Shown piece after piece: positions 1 through 6,826 of a stretch of 7,082 nt of DNA. A program made the position numbers and the translations under genes. The stretch's first letter is position 1; the number at the start of each line of letters is the position of its first letter. The notes under the pieces are model-generated. The model was not told where the DNA came from and ran no database searches. It was given only the letters and a program-made list of their open reading frames with translations. The stretch covers positions 1 through 7,082 of the forward strand of contig WANG01000169.1 in NCBI GenBank assembly GCA_015521945.1. Direction: 5' to 3'. This stretch comes from Candidatus Hydrothermarchaeota archaeon. Lineage in GTDB: Archaea; Hydrothermarchaeota; Hydrothermarchaeia; Hydrothermarchaeales; BMS3B.

Positions 1-24
1 CCATCCCCCGCCCCGACGTTTTCC

Positions 25-52
25 CATAACCGCCAGATTTGCGGATGTTATG
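25..52. repeat. Imperfect inverted repeat upstream of the DHH nuclease gene
   Basis: CATAAC at 25-30 is the exact reverse complement of GTTATG at 47-52. Inside these arms CGC (31-33) pairs with GCG (41-43), leaving a 7-base loop and a 3-base bulge (44-46) on the right side. It is the only visible structure in the 54 bases before the first gene. It could be an operator, a small RNA hairpin near the 5' end of the transcript, or chance. The arms are short, so confidence is modest. I see no convincing TATA box in this stretch. Confidence 0.35.
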
Positions 53-69
53 CCGTGGGCTGGGGGAAG

Positions 70-2013
70 ATGACGCAGCAGGGTAACCGGTGTCTGCTGT
101 GCGGTTCAGCCCTGGCTCGCGACACTGAGCCCAGGGTGTGTCAGGAGTGCGAGAAAAGGCACCAGATAGTGTTTGAGCTGGACCCGCTTGCAGGACACGA
201 GGACATAATTCCCGGCAAGCTCTACGCCGGCAGGGTGAAGAGGGTTCACGACATAGGCTACTTCATAGCCCTCAACCCTGGAGTGGTGGGGCTCCTGAGG
301 AAGCGGGATGCGAGGGGTGAGCACGCTCCAGGAGAGGAGGTGGTGGTAAAGGTTGCCAGGGTGCGCGGGGACAGGGTTGACCTCCTCCCCTGGGAGTCAG
401 ACGGAGACTACACCCTGGTGCCCCTGAGGAAGCACATCCCCCTGTGGAAGATAGGCAGGATAAGCGTCAACGAGCTGGGGAGTGCGGTGAGGATAAGGGG
501 GATAGTCGCCAAGGTGCAGCGCACCTCGGGACCCACGGTATTCACCGTGTACGACGAGACAGGGGCTATAGAGTGCACCGCCTTCGCCTCGGGGGAGAGG
601 GCATACCCAGGCATAGACCGCTCCGACGTGGTTGAGGTGAGGGGAGAGGTGGTGTTCAGGCTTGACCGCCTGCAGGTTGAGGTCAGGCACATGGAGAAGC
701 TCTACGGTGCAGAGCAGCGGGCGGTGAGGGAGGAGATTGACCGGGAGATAGACAGGAAGGCGGAGCCTCTCAGACCCGAGCCCCTGGTCAGGGACCCAGT
801 GCTTGAGGCGCTTTATCCTGGAATGCTGGAGCTGGCGAAGCAGCTCAGGAGGGCTGTGCTCACGGGCGTGCCCGTTTTCATCAGGCACCATGCCGATGCC
901 GACGGGTTCATCGCCGGGGTGGCGATTGAGCGTGCCCTTCTGCCCCTGATGCGCACCAGCTCGCCCGACAGGGAGGCGGAGTGGCACCTCTTCAAGCGGC
1001 TGCCCAGCAGGGCGCCCTTCTACGAGATGGAGGACGTGGTGAGGGACCTGCAGTACTCCTTGGAGGATGCGGAGAGGTTCGGCACACCCATGCCCTTGGT
1101 GCTGGTGGTTGACAACGGCTCCACCGCCGAGGACCTGCCAGCGATGCGCAAGCTCCGGGTGTACGGAGCGAGGATAATGGTGGTGGACCACCACTACCCC
1201 GGGGAGGTGAGGGATGGCAGAGCTCTGGTGGATGAGGTGGCTGAGATACACGTCAACCCCTACCTGGCGGGGGGTGACTACTCACTAACCGCTGGCTGCT
1301 TGGGGGTGGAGATAGCCAGGATGGTGAACCCCGAGGCTGGGGAGAGGATGAGCCACCTCCCCGGCATAGCGTGCGTTGCGGACAGGGTGAAGGGGGAGAC
1401 GCCCGAGAGGTACATACGCATAGCCGAGGAGAGGGGGTACACCAGGGAGAGGATGGAGGTGATAGCGGAGTGCATAGACTACGAGGCCTTCCACCTGCGC
1501 TTCATGGACGGCAGGGGGGTGATTGAGGACCTCCTGGGGCTGGGCAGGCTGGACAGGCAGGCGGAGCTCATAGAGATAATCTGGGAGGAGGCAAGGCGCG
1601 CCAGGGAGGTGCAGCTCAGGGCGGCGCTTGAGAACCTCAGGCGTGCGGAGCTTGCAAACGGGCTGCTGCTGTGCACCATAGACCTGGAGAAGTACACACA
1701 CAGGTTCTCCTACCCCCCCGCAGGCAAGACCACGGGAATGGTGCACGATGCGGTTGCCTCGGAGAGGGGCGGCGAGAGGACCGTTACCATAGGCTACGGA
1801 CCTGACTTTGCGGTGCTCCGCGCCACCGAGGATGTGGGCAGGCGGTACCGCATGAACCTCAACACCCTGGTTGCGGAGCTGGCGGAGGAGCTGCCGGGAG
1901 CGGGGGTTACGGGAGGAGGGCACGAGGTGGCGGGCAGCATAAAGTTCGTGGAGGGCTACCGCAGGCAGGTGCTGGAGAGGCTTGCGGAGAAGCTGGCGAG
2001 GCTGGAGGCGTGA
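70..2013 (+). CDS. Archaeal RecJ-like DHH phosphoesterase/exonuclease with zinc ribbon, S1 and OB-fold domains
   Basis: Predicted metal-dependent nuclease of the archaea-specific RecJ-like group (COG1107 type), probably acting on single-stranded DNA or RNA in the cytoplasm. Residues are numbered from the GTG at 55. A CxxC pair at 13-16 and 29-32 forms a small zinc ribbon. An S1-like domain spans about 52-112 and a nucleic-acid-binding OB fold about 143-216. The DHH core carries HHADADG (278-284), DNG (353-355), DHH (378-380) and an Asp in VADR (443), so the expected Mn-binding residues are all present. The DHHA1 motif GGGHEVAG lies at 620-627 near the C-terminus, so the protein is complete. 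I prefer the ATG at 70: the five extra residues from GTG 55 add nothing recognisable and a G-rich stretch precedes 70, but GTG 55 remains possible. Its stop overlaps truD, implying co-translation. The family call is firm; the substrate is unknown. Confidence 0.88.
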   Translation: MTQQGNRCLLCGSALARDTEPRVCQECEKRHQIVFELDPLAGHEDIIPGKLYAGRVKRVHDIGYFIALNPGVVGLLRKRDARGEHAPGEEVVVKVARVRGDRVDLLPWESDGDYTLVPLRKHIPLWKIGRISVNELGSAVRIRGIVAKVQRTSGPTVFTVYDETGAIECTAFASGERAYPGIDRSDVVEVRGEVVFRLDRLQVEVRHMEKLYGAEQRAVREEIDREIDRKAEPLRPEPLVRDPVLEALYPGMLELAKQLRRAVLTGVPVFIRHHADADGFIAGVAIERALLPLMRTSSPDREAEWHLFKRLPSRAPFYEMEDVVRDLQYSLEDAERFGTPMPLVLVVDNGSTAEDLPAMRKLRVYGARIMVVDHHYPGEVRDGRALVDEVAEIHVNPYLAGGDYSLTAGCLGVEIARMVNPEAGERMSHLPGIACVADRVKGETPERYIRIAEERGYTRERMEVIAECIDYEAFHLRFMDGRGVIEDLLGLGRLDRQAELIEIIWEEARRAREVQLRAALENLRRAELANGLLLCTIDLEKYTHRFSYPPAGKTTGMVHDAVASERGGERTVTIGYGPDFAVLRATEDVGRRYRMNLNTLVAELAEELPGAGVTGGGHEVAGSIKFVEGYRRQVLERLAEKLARLEA

Positions 2014-3200
2014 GGCGCAGCTGGTACGAGCTTGACACACTGCTGGGAATGCGGTGCTTCATCTCCGACACCCCTGGTATAGGGGGGAGGCTGAGGGTCA
2101 GGGTGAGGGACTTCGTGGTGAGGGAGCGCTTTGAGCCCTGCAGCGATGGCGAGGGCGAGTACCTGCACTTCATCATGGAGAAGCACAACTGGGACACCAT
2201 AAGGGCAATCCTTGAGCTCTCACGGAGGCTGGGGGTGTCCTCAAGGCGCTTCGGGTACGCTGGAACCAAGGACAAGCGCGCCTACACGGTGCAGAGGGTT
2301 TCCGTGCGGAGTGTAACCAGGGAGAGGCTGGAGAGCCTCAGCATCCCCGGAATAAAGCTGCACAGCTTTACCAAGTGCAGGCACGGCATCAGCCTCGGAG
2401 ACCTGCTCGGCAACGAGTTTGAGATAGCGGTGCGACGCATTGAAGGCGAGGCGGGAAGGGTGGAGGAGGTGATTGAAGCCACCAGTGAGCAGATTGAGAG
2501 CAGGGGGGTGCCCAACTACTTCGGGTACCAGCGCTTTGGAACGGTGCGCCCCAACACCCACCTGGTGGGGAGAGCCATACTCAGGGGGGAGCTTGAGGAG
2601 GCGGTGGTGTGGTACATAGGCAGACCCTTCCCCGGGGAGAAGGAGGACGCCAAGGAGGCGAGGCAGGTGTTTGATGAGACCAGAGACCCAGAGGCTGCGC
2701 TCAGGGTGTTCCCCAGGAGGCTTCAGTACGAGAGGAGCATGCTCTCCTGGCTCCGCAGGAGCCCCTCAGACTACGCCGGCGCCCTGCGCAGGCTGCCAAA
2801 GAAGCTCAGGAAGCTGCTGGTGCACGCCTACCAGGGGTACCTGTTCAACCTCGTGCTCAGCAGGATGATTGAGGAGGGGATGGACATAAGGGGCAGGAGG
2901 ATACCCCTGTTCGGGTACAGGAGCACCTTCTCCGGGGGGAGGCAGGGGGAGATAGAGCGGGAGGTGCTGGAGGAGGAGGGTGTGGAGCTGGAGAGCTTCA
3001 GGTGCCCTAAGATGCCCGAGCTCGCCCAGGCTGGCGGGGAGAGGAGCGCCTGCATCACGGTTAGCCCCAACTGGGAGGTGCGGGAGGATGAGCTCACCCC
3101 GGGGATGAGGATGGGTGTGTTCACCTTCTTCCTGCCCCCTGGCAGCTACGCCACCTCGGTGATGAGGGAGTACATGAAAGCGGACCCATTAAGCTACTAA
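2010..3200 (+). CDS. truD: tRNA pseudouridine synthase D (TruD), archaeal type
   Basis: Converts uridine to pseudouridine in tRNA (U13 in the family's characterised members). At 396 residues it is a normal archaeal length. The N-terminal motif TPGIGG (21-26) is followed by DFVVRE (34-39). The catalytic motif GTKD is at 85-88, with D88 the expected nucleophile, and NYFGYQRFG is at 169-177. HAYQGYLFN (272-280) lies in the TRUD domain, and the usual C-terminal ending LPPGSYATSVMREYMK is at 375-390, so no part is missing. The GTG at 2010 is chosen because archaeal homologues carry a similar short segment before TPGIGG; the ATG at 2049 would remove it. GTG overlaps the upstream TGA as GTGA, and GAGG at 1998-2001 is a plausible ribosome site 8 bases away, indicating translational coupling to the DHH nuclease gene. 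Confidence 0.95.
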   Translation: MRRSWYELDTLLGMRCFISDTPGIGGRLRVRVRDFVVRERFEPCSDGEGEYLHFIMEKHNWDTIRAILELSRRLGVSSRRFGYAGTKDKRAYTVQRVSVRSVTRERLESLSIPGIKLHSFTKCRHGISLGDLLGNEFEIAVRRIEGEAGRVEEVIEATSEQIESRGVPNYFGYQRFGTVRPNTHLVGRAILRGELEEAVVWYIGRPFPGEKEDAKEARQVFDETRDPEAALRVFPRRLQYERSMLSWLRRSPSDYAGALRRLPKKLRKLLVHAYQGYLFNLVLSRMIEEGMDIRGRRIPLFGYRSTFSGGRQGEIEREVLEEEGVELESFRCPKMPELAQAGGERSACITVSPNWEVREDELTPGMRMGVFTFFLPPGSYATSVMREYMKADPLSY

Positions 3201-3250
3201 TAGGTTGGCACCCGTTACTCTGGGGTTAAAGACAATCTGAGAGGTGCGGT
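3201..3250 (+). other. truD-uppS intergenic gap
   Basis: This 50-base spacer contains a clear ribosome-binding site at its right end but no obvious hairpin, poly-T tract or strong TATA box. The best TATA-like stretches are TTAAAG near 3226-3231 and ACTAATA just around the truD stop, and both are weak. uppS may therefore be read through from the upstream pair or have a weak promoter of its own. Confidence 0.4.
3241..3246 (+). promoter_or_regulatory. Ribosome-binding site for uppS
   Basis: GAGGTG is a perfect complement of the CACCTC core at the 3' end of archaeal 16S rRNA. It lies 4 bases before the GTG at 3251 and 7 bases before the TTG at 3254. The spacing is a little short for GTG, so TTG initiation one codon later cannot be excluded. 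Either way, the site fixes the start of uppS to within one codon. Confidence 0.65.
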
Positions 3251-4015
3251 GTGTTGATACTAACACCCCTGTACAGGGCGTACGAGTGGTTTCTTGAGAG
3301 GAAGGTGAGGCAGGGAAAGCTGCCGGAGCACATAGGGGTGATAATGGACGGCAACAGGCGGCTTGCCAGAAAGCTGGGTGCCAAGCCCTGGACGGGGCAC
3401 AGGCTGGGTGCCAGAAAGCTGGAGGAGTTCCTGGAGTGGTGCATTCAGCTGGGAATAAAGACGGTTACAACCTACGCCTTCTCCACCGAGAACTTCTCCC
3501 GCCCCAAGGAGGAGGTGGATAGGCTCTTTGACATATTTGAGGAGTACTTCTACAAGATTGCCAGCGATGACAGAATCCACAGGAACAGAGTCAGGATAAA
3601 GGCGATAGGGAAGGTTGAGCGCTTTCCAGAGCGGGTGAGGCGTGCGATAAGGCATGCGGAGATGCGCACCAAGGAGTACGATAACCTCCTGCTGAACGTG
3701 GCGGTGGCATACGGAGGCAGGCAGGAGATAGTGGACGCCTTCAGGAAGATGGGGGAGAAGATTGAGAGGGGGGAGATGCGGGCAACGGATATAACCGAGG
3801 AGGAGGTGAGCCGGCATCTCTACACCACGGGCATCCCTGACCCCGACCTGATAATAAGGACCTCGGGGGAGGAGCGCATCTCGGGCTTCCTGCTGTGGCA
3901 GAGCGCCTACTCGGAGCTCTACTTCTGCGAGAGCTACTGGCCGGGGTTCAGGAAGATTGACTTCCTCAGGGCGCTGCGGACATACCAGCAGAGGCAGCGC
4001 AGGTTCGGCAGGTAG
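3251..4015 (+). CDS. uppS: Polyprenyl diphosphate synthase, cis-prenyltransferase (UppS family)
   Basis: Condenses isopentenyl diphosphate in cis onto an allylic primer to make the long polyprenyl diphosphate that becomes the dolichol-type glycosyl carrier lipid of archaea. The protein has 254 residues, normal for the family. The diphosphate-binding motif MDGNRR is at 32-37, with the catalytic Asp at 33. TGHRLG is at 48-53, YAFSTENFSRP at 75-85, and the RTSGEERISGFLLWQ block at 203-217 supplies the conserved Arg, Ser and Glu of the active site. The position after MDGNRR, an aromatic residue in many homologues, is Leu38 here, a mild variation. The start is GTG with a strong ribosome site. Chain length and exact product cannot be told from sequence. 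The TAG stop directly abuts the tyrS stop on the other strand. Confidence 0.94.
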   Translation: MLILTPLYRAYEWFLERKVRQGKLPEHIGVIMDGNRRLARKLGAKPWTGHRLGARKLEEFLEWCIQLGIKTVTTYAFSTENFSRPKEEVDRLFDIFEEYFYKIASDDRIHRNRVRIKAIGKVERFPERVRRAIRHAEMRTKEYDNLLLNVAVAYGGRQEIVDAFRKMGEKIERGEMRATDITEEEVSRHLYTTGIPDPDLIIRTSGEERISGFLLWQSAYSELYFCESYWPGFRKIDFLRALRTYQQRQRRFGR

Positions 4016-5071
4016 TCAGCGGGTTATCTTTGAGCTCCTGACCACCTCGTACAGCTCCCTCGCCTTAGGGTTCCTCTCAAAGTGCTCCCTCACAGGGGCG
4101 ATGAGGCGGTTCAGGTAGGAGGCAACCGCATCTTTGAGGTCCTGGGGGTGCAGCTCCCCCTTCTGAAAGTCACGGGCAAGCTCCCCGTAGCTGGAGTAGC
4201 TCACGTCACCCCCGTACTTCTTGGGGCGCTCAACCACCATCTCCCCGTAGGCTCTGAAGACTATCTCCTTAGCATACTCCAGCACGGGGTTGTTCTCCAC
4301 CTCACCCATGGGGCAGTACGCCTTCCTGAGCTTCCTCCTTATCTCCTCCTCGGAGTCGTGCACGAATATGGCGCTCTCGGGAACGGACTTTGACATCTTC
4401 GCCTCGGCTGGCGAGGTTCCTGAGATGTGAAGCGCCGGGAGCATGCGGTGGCTCACCACCACGGGGGGCTTCCTCCCAAGCTTGCCTGCCACCTCCCTGG
4501 CGAGCATGTTCACCTTGCGCTGGTCCATGCCGAGCTGGCAGATGTCAACCTCAAGGTGGAACACGTCGGCGCACTGCATGCTGGGGTAGAACACGAAGGC
4601 TGCCGGGTTTGAGACGTCCTCCTTCCTTCCCGCGATGGTCAGGCTGCGCAGGGTTCGCTTCAGGGTGTGGTTCTTGGCTATTAGTATAACCTTCTTCCAG
4701 TACTCCCTGTCCGACATGAACTCAGAGTGCCACACCACCTCCACCCTGCGCATGTCCACACCCGCAGCCTTCCAGACCTCCACGAAGTACTCCCCTGCCA
4801 GGCGTATCTTCTCCAAGTCGCCGCCCAGCTTGTTGTTTATCCAGGCGAAGGAGTCAGCCAGCAGGAGCTTGAACCTCACCCTGGCTCTGAGCAGGTCCCT
4901 GAGCAGCAGGGGCCTGTACACCCCCACAGGTAGGTGAGCCAGCCCGCTGGGCTCAAAGCCGTCGTAGGCGACGGGCTCTGGCTTATTCTCAAGCAGCTCC
5001 CTCAGCTCCTGCTCGGTTACGATCTCCTGGGCAACACCAGCCACAAGCTCAAACCTCTCCTCGGGCTTCAT
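4016..5071 (-). CDS. tyrS: Tyrosyl-tRNA synthetase, archaeal/eukaryotic type
   Basis: Class I enzyme that attaches tyrosine to tRNA-Tyr. Numbered from the ATG at 5071 it has 351 residues. The tyrosine pocket is readable: Y36 in YDGFEPSG, Y162, Q166 and D169 in FYPSMQCAD, and Q184 in GMDQRK. These match the order and spacing of Tyr32, Tyr151, Gln155, Asp158 and Gln173 of the M. jannaschii enzyme. KMSKS is intact at 225-229. The HIGH-equivalent segment reads HLPVG (46-50), which is divergent. Blocks such as NNKLGGDLEKI and CQLGMDQRKVNMLARE resemble the plant/protist cytosolic branch more than the short M. jannaschii form (from memory). The open frame extends to 5149, but the ATG at 5071 has a strong ribosome site and gives the normal N-terminus. 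It overlaps the end of nmd3 by 23 bases. Confidence 0.94.
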   Translation of the reverse strand: MKPEERFELVAGVAQEIVTEQELRELLENKPEPVAYDGFEPSGLAHLPVGVYRPLLLRDLLRARVRFKLLLADSFAWINNKLGGDLEKIRLAGEYFVEVWKAAGVDMRRVEVVWHSEFMSDREYWKKVILIAKNHTLKRTLRSLTIAGRKEDVSNPAAFVFYPSMQCADVFHLEVDICQLGMDQRKVNMLAREVAGKLGRKPPVVVSHRMLPALHISGTSPAEAKMSKSVPESAIFVHDSEEEIRRKLRKAYCPMGEVENNPVLEYAKEIVFRAYGEMVVERPKKYGGDVSYSSYGELARDFQKGELHPQDLKDAVASYLNRLIAPVREHFERNPKARELYEVVRSSKITR

Positions 5072-6140
5072 TCTCTGCCTCCTCAGCGGTTGCAAGCAGG
5101 TAGTACCTGCCCTTGGAGTCAGCCAGCACCCTGACCTCATCGCCAGCACGTAGCTTCACATCGGCAACCACGAACACCGTGGTATAGCTCCGCATCTCCA
5201 TCACCTCAACACCCCCCTCAAGGACATCAGTCACCACCCCCGCAACACCCTCCTCCGCCCTCCCCAGAAGCTCGGCACCCTCAACCCTGCTCTCAGCCAG
5301 GGTTACCTCCTGCCTGGTGTGCAGGTTCAGCACCCTGACCCTGCTCCCGGAGGTGCGCAGCACCTGGTAGGGTGTGCCCTCAAGCATCACCACATCCCCC
5401 GCCCTGAACCTGGGCATGCGGTAGGCGAAGGTGTACCTCTTCAGGGGCCTGCCGCTGCTGCTCACACCCACCAAGGTGGTTGAGACCTTCACGCTGCCCC
5501 CGTACCGCCTCTGCAGAGCCGCCGCCACCTGCTTAGCTATCCTGTGGGAGCCAAAGTAGAAGTCGGTGCCCTCCTTCAGCTCCTTCTGCATGGTTATGAA
5601 GGCACGCTCCTCCGTGGCTCTGCGCTGCACCTCCCTGTGCACCACCCCGGCAAGCTCCTCCCTGAGCTCTCCGCTCAGACCTCCGTGCCCCCGCACCTGG
5701 AGCACAGCCTCGTAGTACTTGGAAGCCCTGCGGTGGCAGCTCCCGCACAGGGTGAGCTTCACGTTAACCCGCCTGCGCACCTCAACCTCTGCCACCTCAC
5801 CCCCGCAGGTCCCCCTGAGCTTCACCGCATACTCGGCGGTGCAGTCCCTGGGGGAGCGCATGTACACCTGCAAGGTCCTTATGGTTGCCGTGGGCTCGGA
5901 GAGCCCCGTGACCCTGAGGGCATCCTCAATCGCACCCGCACCCGCCTGCTCGGCAGCCTCCTCAACGCTCTCCGCCCCCCTGTGCCACCTGCCCCTCCTG
6001 AGCACCCCGAAGCACTCCCTGCACACCTCAGCCCTGAGCTCCTCCGGCAGCTCCACCCGCAGGTTAATCCGCCTGTAGCACTCAGGGCAGAGGCTGTCCA
6101 CAAGCTTCCCAGCCTCCCTGCCGCACGCAGCGCACCTCAT
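5049..6140 (-). CDS. nmd3: NMD3 family 60S-type ribosomal subunit maturation protein
   Basis: Archaeal homologue of eukaryotic NMD3, the adaptor that binds the late large ribosomal subunit and mediates its nuclear export. Archaea have no nucleus, so a role in large-subunit maturation or quality control is inferred. The 363-residue protein starts with a Cys4 site (C3, C6, C18, C21), then a second set (C40, C43 and C132, C135), the treble arrangement typical of NMD3. The conserved KEGTDFYFGSH segment is at 190-199, and the C-terminal part (about 240-350) is beta-rich, as in the archaeal SH3/OB-like region. The ATG at 6140 overlaps the menG stop as ATGA, with AGGAAG a few bases upstream as a weak ribosome site. 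It is the middle gene of the leftward operon. The eukaryotic C-terminal nuclear transport signals are not evident, as expected. Confidence 0.92.
   Translation of the reverse strand: MRCAACGREAGKLVDSLCPECYRRINLRVELPEELRAEVCRECFGVLRRGRWHRGAESVEEAAEQAGAGAIEDALRVTGLSEPTATIRTLQVYMRSPRDCTAEYAVKLRGTCGGEVAEVEVRRRVNVKLTLCGSCHRRASKYYEAVLQVRGHGGLSGELREELAGVVHREVQRRATEERAFITMQKELKEGTDFYFGSHRIAKQVAAALQRRYGGSVKVSTTLVGVSSSGRPLKRYTFAYRMPRFRAGDVVMLEGTPYQVLRTSGSRVRVLNLHTRQEVTLAESRVEGAELLGRAEEGVAGVVTDVLEGGVEVMEMRSYTTVFVVADVKLRAGDEVRVLADSKGRYYLLATAEEAENEARGEV
5078..5084 (-). promoter_or_regulatory. Ribosome-binding site for tyrS inside the nmd3 coding region
   Basis: On the minus strand this reads GAGGAGG, 6 bases before the ATG at 5071. 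It matches the archaeal anti-Shine-Dalgarno sequence well and decides the tyrS start against the longer frame beginning at 5149. The same bases encode Glu-rich residues in the last dozen codons of nmd3, so ribosomes finishing nmd3 pass directly over it. Confidence 0.65.
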
Positions 6141-6823
6141 TCTCGCTTCCTGACCCCCGAGTACATTGCAACAATTCCCGCGGTAAGAAGCTCAACCCTA
6201 ACATTCTCAAATCCCGCCCGCTGCATGCACTCCACCACGTGCTCCGGAGGTGGAAACTCGGACACAGAGGCAGGGAGGTAGGCGTAGGCGTCCCTCCTTC
6301 CCGTCAGCATGCCACCTATCAGGGGGAGCAGGTGGAAGAAGTAGATGGAGTAAATCCGCCGCAGCACCCTGCTGGGTGGCAGGGTGAACTCAAGTATCAC
6401 CGCCTTCCCTCCAGGAGCCAGCACCCTACTCAGCTCCTCCAGCGCCCCCTGCATGTCCTCAAAGTTCCTCAGCCCGAAGGCGAGGAGGGCGCCGTCAAAG
6501 CTTCCGCTCCTGAAGCACAGCCTGTGAGCATCGCAGAGCACCAGCTCAAGCCTCTCGCTTCTCCTGGACGCCTTCTCTCTGGCTATTTCAAGCATGCTGG
6601 CGCTGAAGTCTGTGCCCACCACCTGCTCCGCCACTTCAGAGGCTAAGAGGGCAAGCTCACCCGTGCCTGTGGCAACGTCTATCACACGTCTTCGCCTTCC
6701 GAGCTCTCTGACGGCACGCCGGCGCCACTCAGAGTCCCTGCTCAGGCTGAGCACGGTATTCGCCAGGTCGTACCTCCTGGAGATGGCTGAGAACATCTCC
6801 CGCACCTTCCCGGGGTGGGGCAT
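6137..6823 (-). CDS. ubiE/menG: Demethylmenaquinone methyltransferase (UbiE/MenG family)
   Basis: SAM-dependent C-methyltransferase that performs the last step of menaquinone synthesis, methylating demethylmenaquinone. The 228-residue length is normal. The family N-terminus FSAISRRYDLANTVLSLS is at 11-28, and the SAM-binding motif VIDVATGTGELAL at 47-59. The acidic loop GTDFSASML (70-78) would contact the SAM ribose, and FGLRN is at 116-120. RVLAPGGKAVILEF (133-146) matches the second family signature, and the AYAYLPASVSEFP stretch (179-191) and LLTAGIVAMYSG (212-223) finish the fold. This full set separates it from generic methyltransferases. The ATG at 6823 has no Shine-Dalgarno site and lies just downstream of a TATA-like element, so it is probably leaderless and the first gene of the menG-nmd3-tyrS operon. 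It implies that the host makes a menaquinone-type quinone. Confidence 0.92.
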   Translation of the reverse strand: MPHPGKVREMFSAISRRYDLANTVLSLSRDSEWRRRAVRELGRRRRVIDVATGTGELALLASEVAEQVVGTDFSASMLEIAREKASRRSERLELVLCDAHRLCFRSGSFDGALLAFGLRNFEDMQGALEELSRVLAPGGKAVILEFTLPPSRVLRRIYSIYFFHLLPLIGGMLTGRRDAYAYLPASVSEFPPPEHVVECMQRAGFENVRVELLTAGIVAMYSGVRKRE

Positions 6824-6826
6824 GCA

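Noticed and set aside
397..1251. Long minus-strand open frame (284 codons) opposite the DHH nuclease gene
   Set aside because: It is a shadow of GC-rich coding sequence: Pro/His/Leu-rich, no recognisable motif, and lying wholly over a gene with complete catalytic motifs.
1285..2040. Long minus-strand open frame (251 codons) over the nuclease C-terminus
   Set aside because: Low-complexity, Pro/His/Arg-rich translation with no family features; it covers the DHHA1 domain of the real gene.
3210..3235. Possible terminator or promoter between truD and uppS
   Set aside because: No stable inverted repeat, no T-tract and only a weak TATA match.
70..4015. Stop-codon recoding (Sec or Pyl)
   Set aside because: TGA, TAA and TAG each end a full-length gene of normal family size, with no in-frame stop inside any gene.
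5072..5149. N-terminal extension of tyrS to 5149
   Set aside because: The extra 26 residues lie inside nmd3 and resemble nothing in the family, and a strong ribosome site supports the ATG at 5071.
5544..6281. Plus-strand open frame (245 codons) opposite nmd3 and menG
   Set aside because: His/Leu/Pro-rich shadow frame that spans a real gene boundary and shows no domain.
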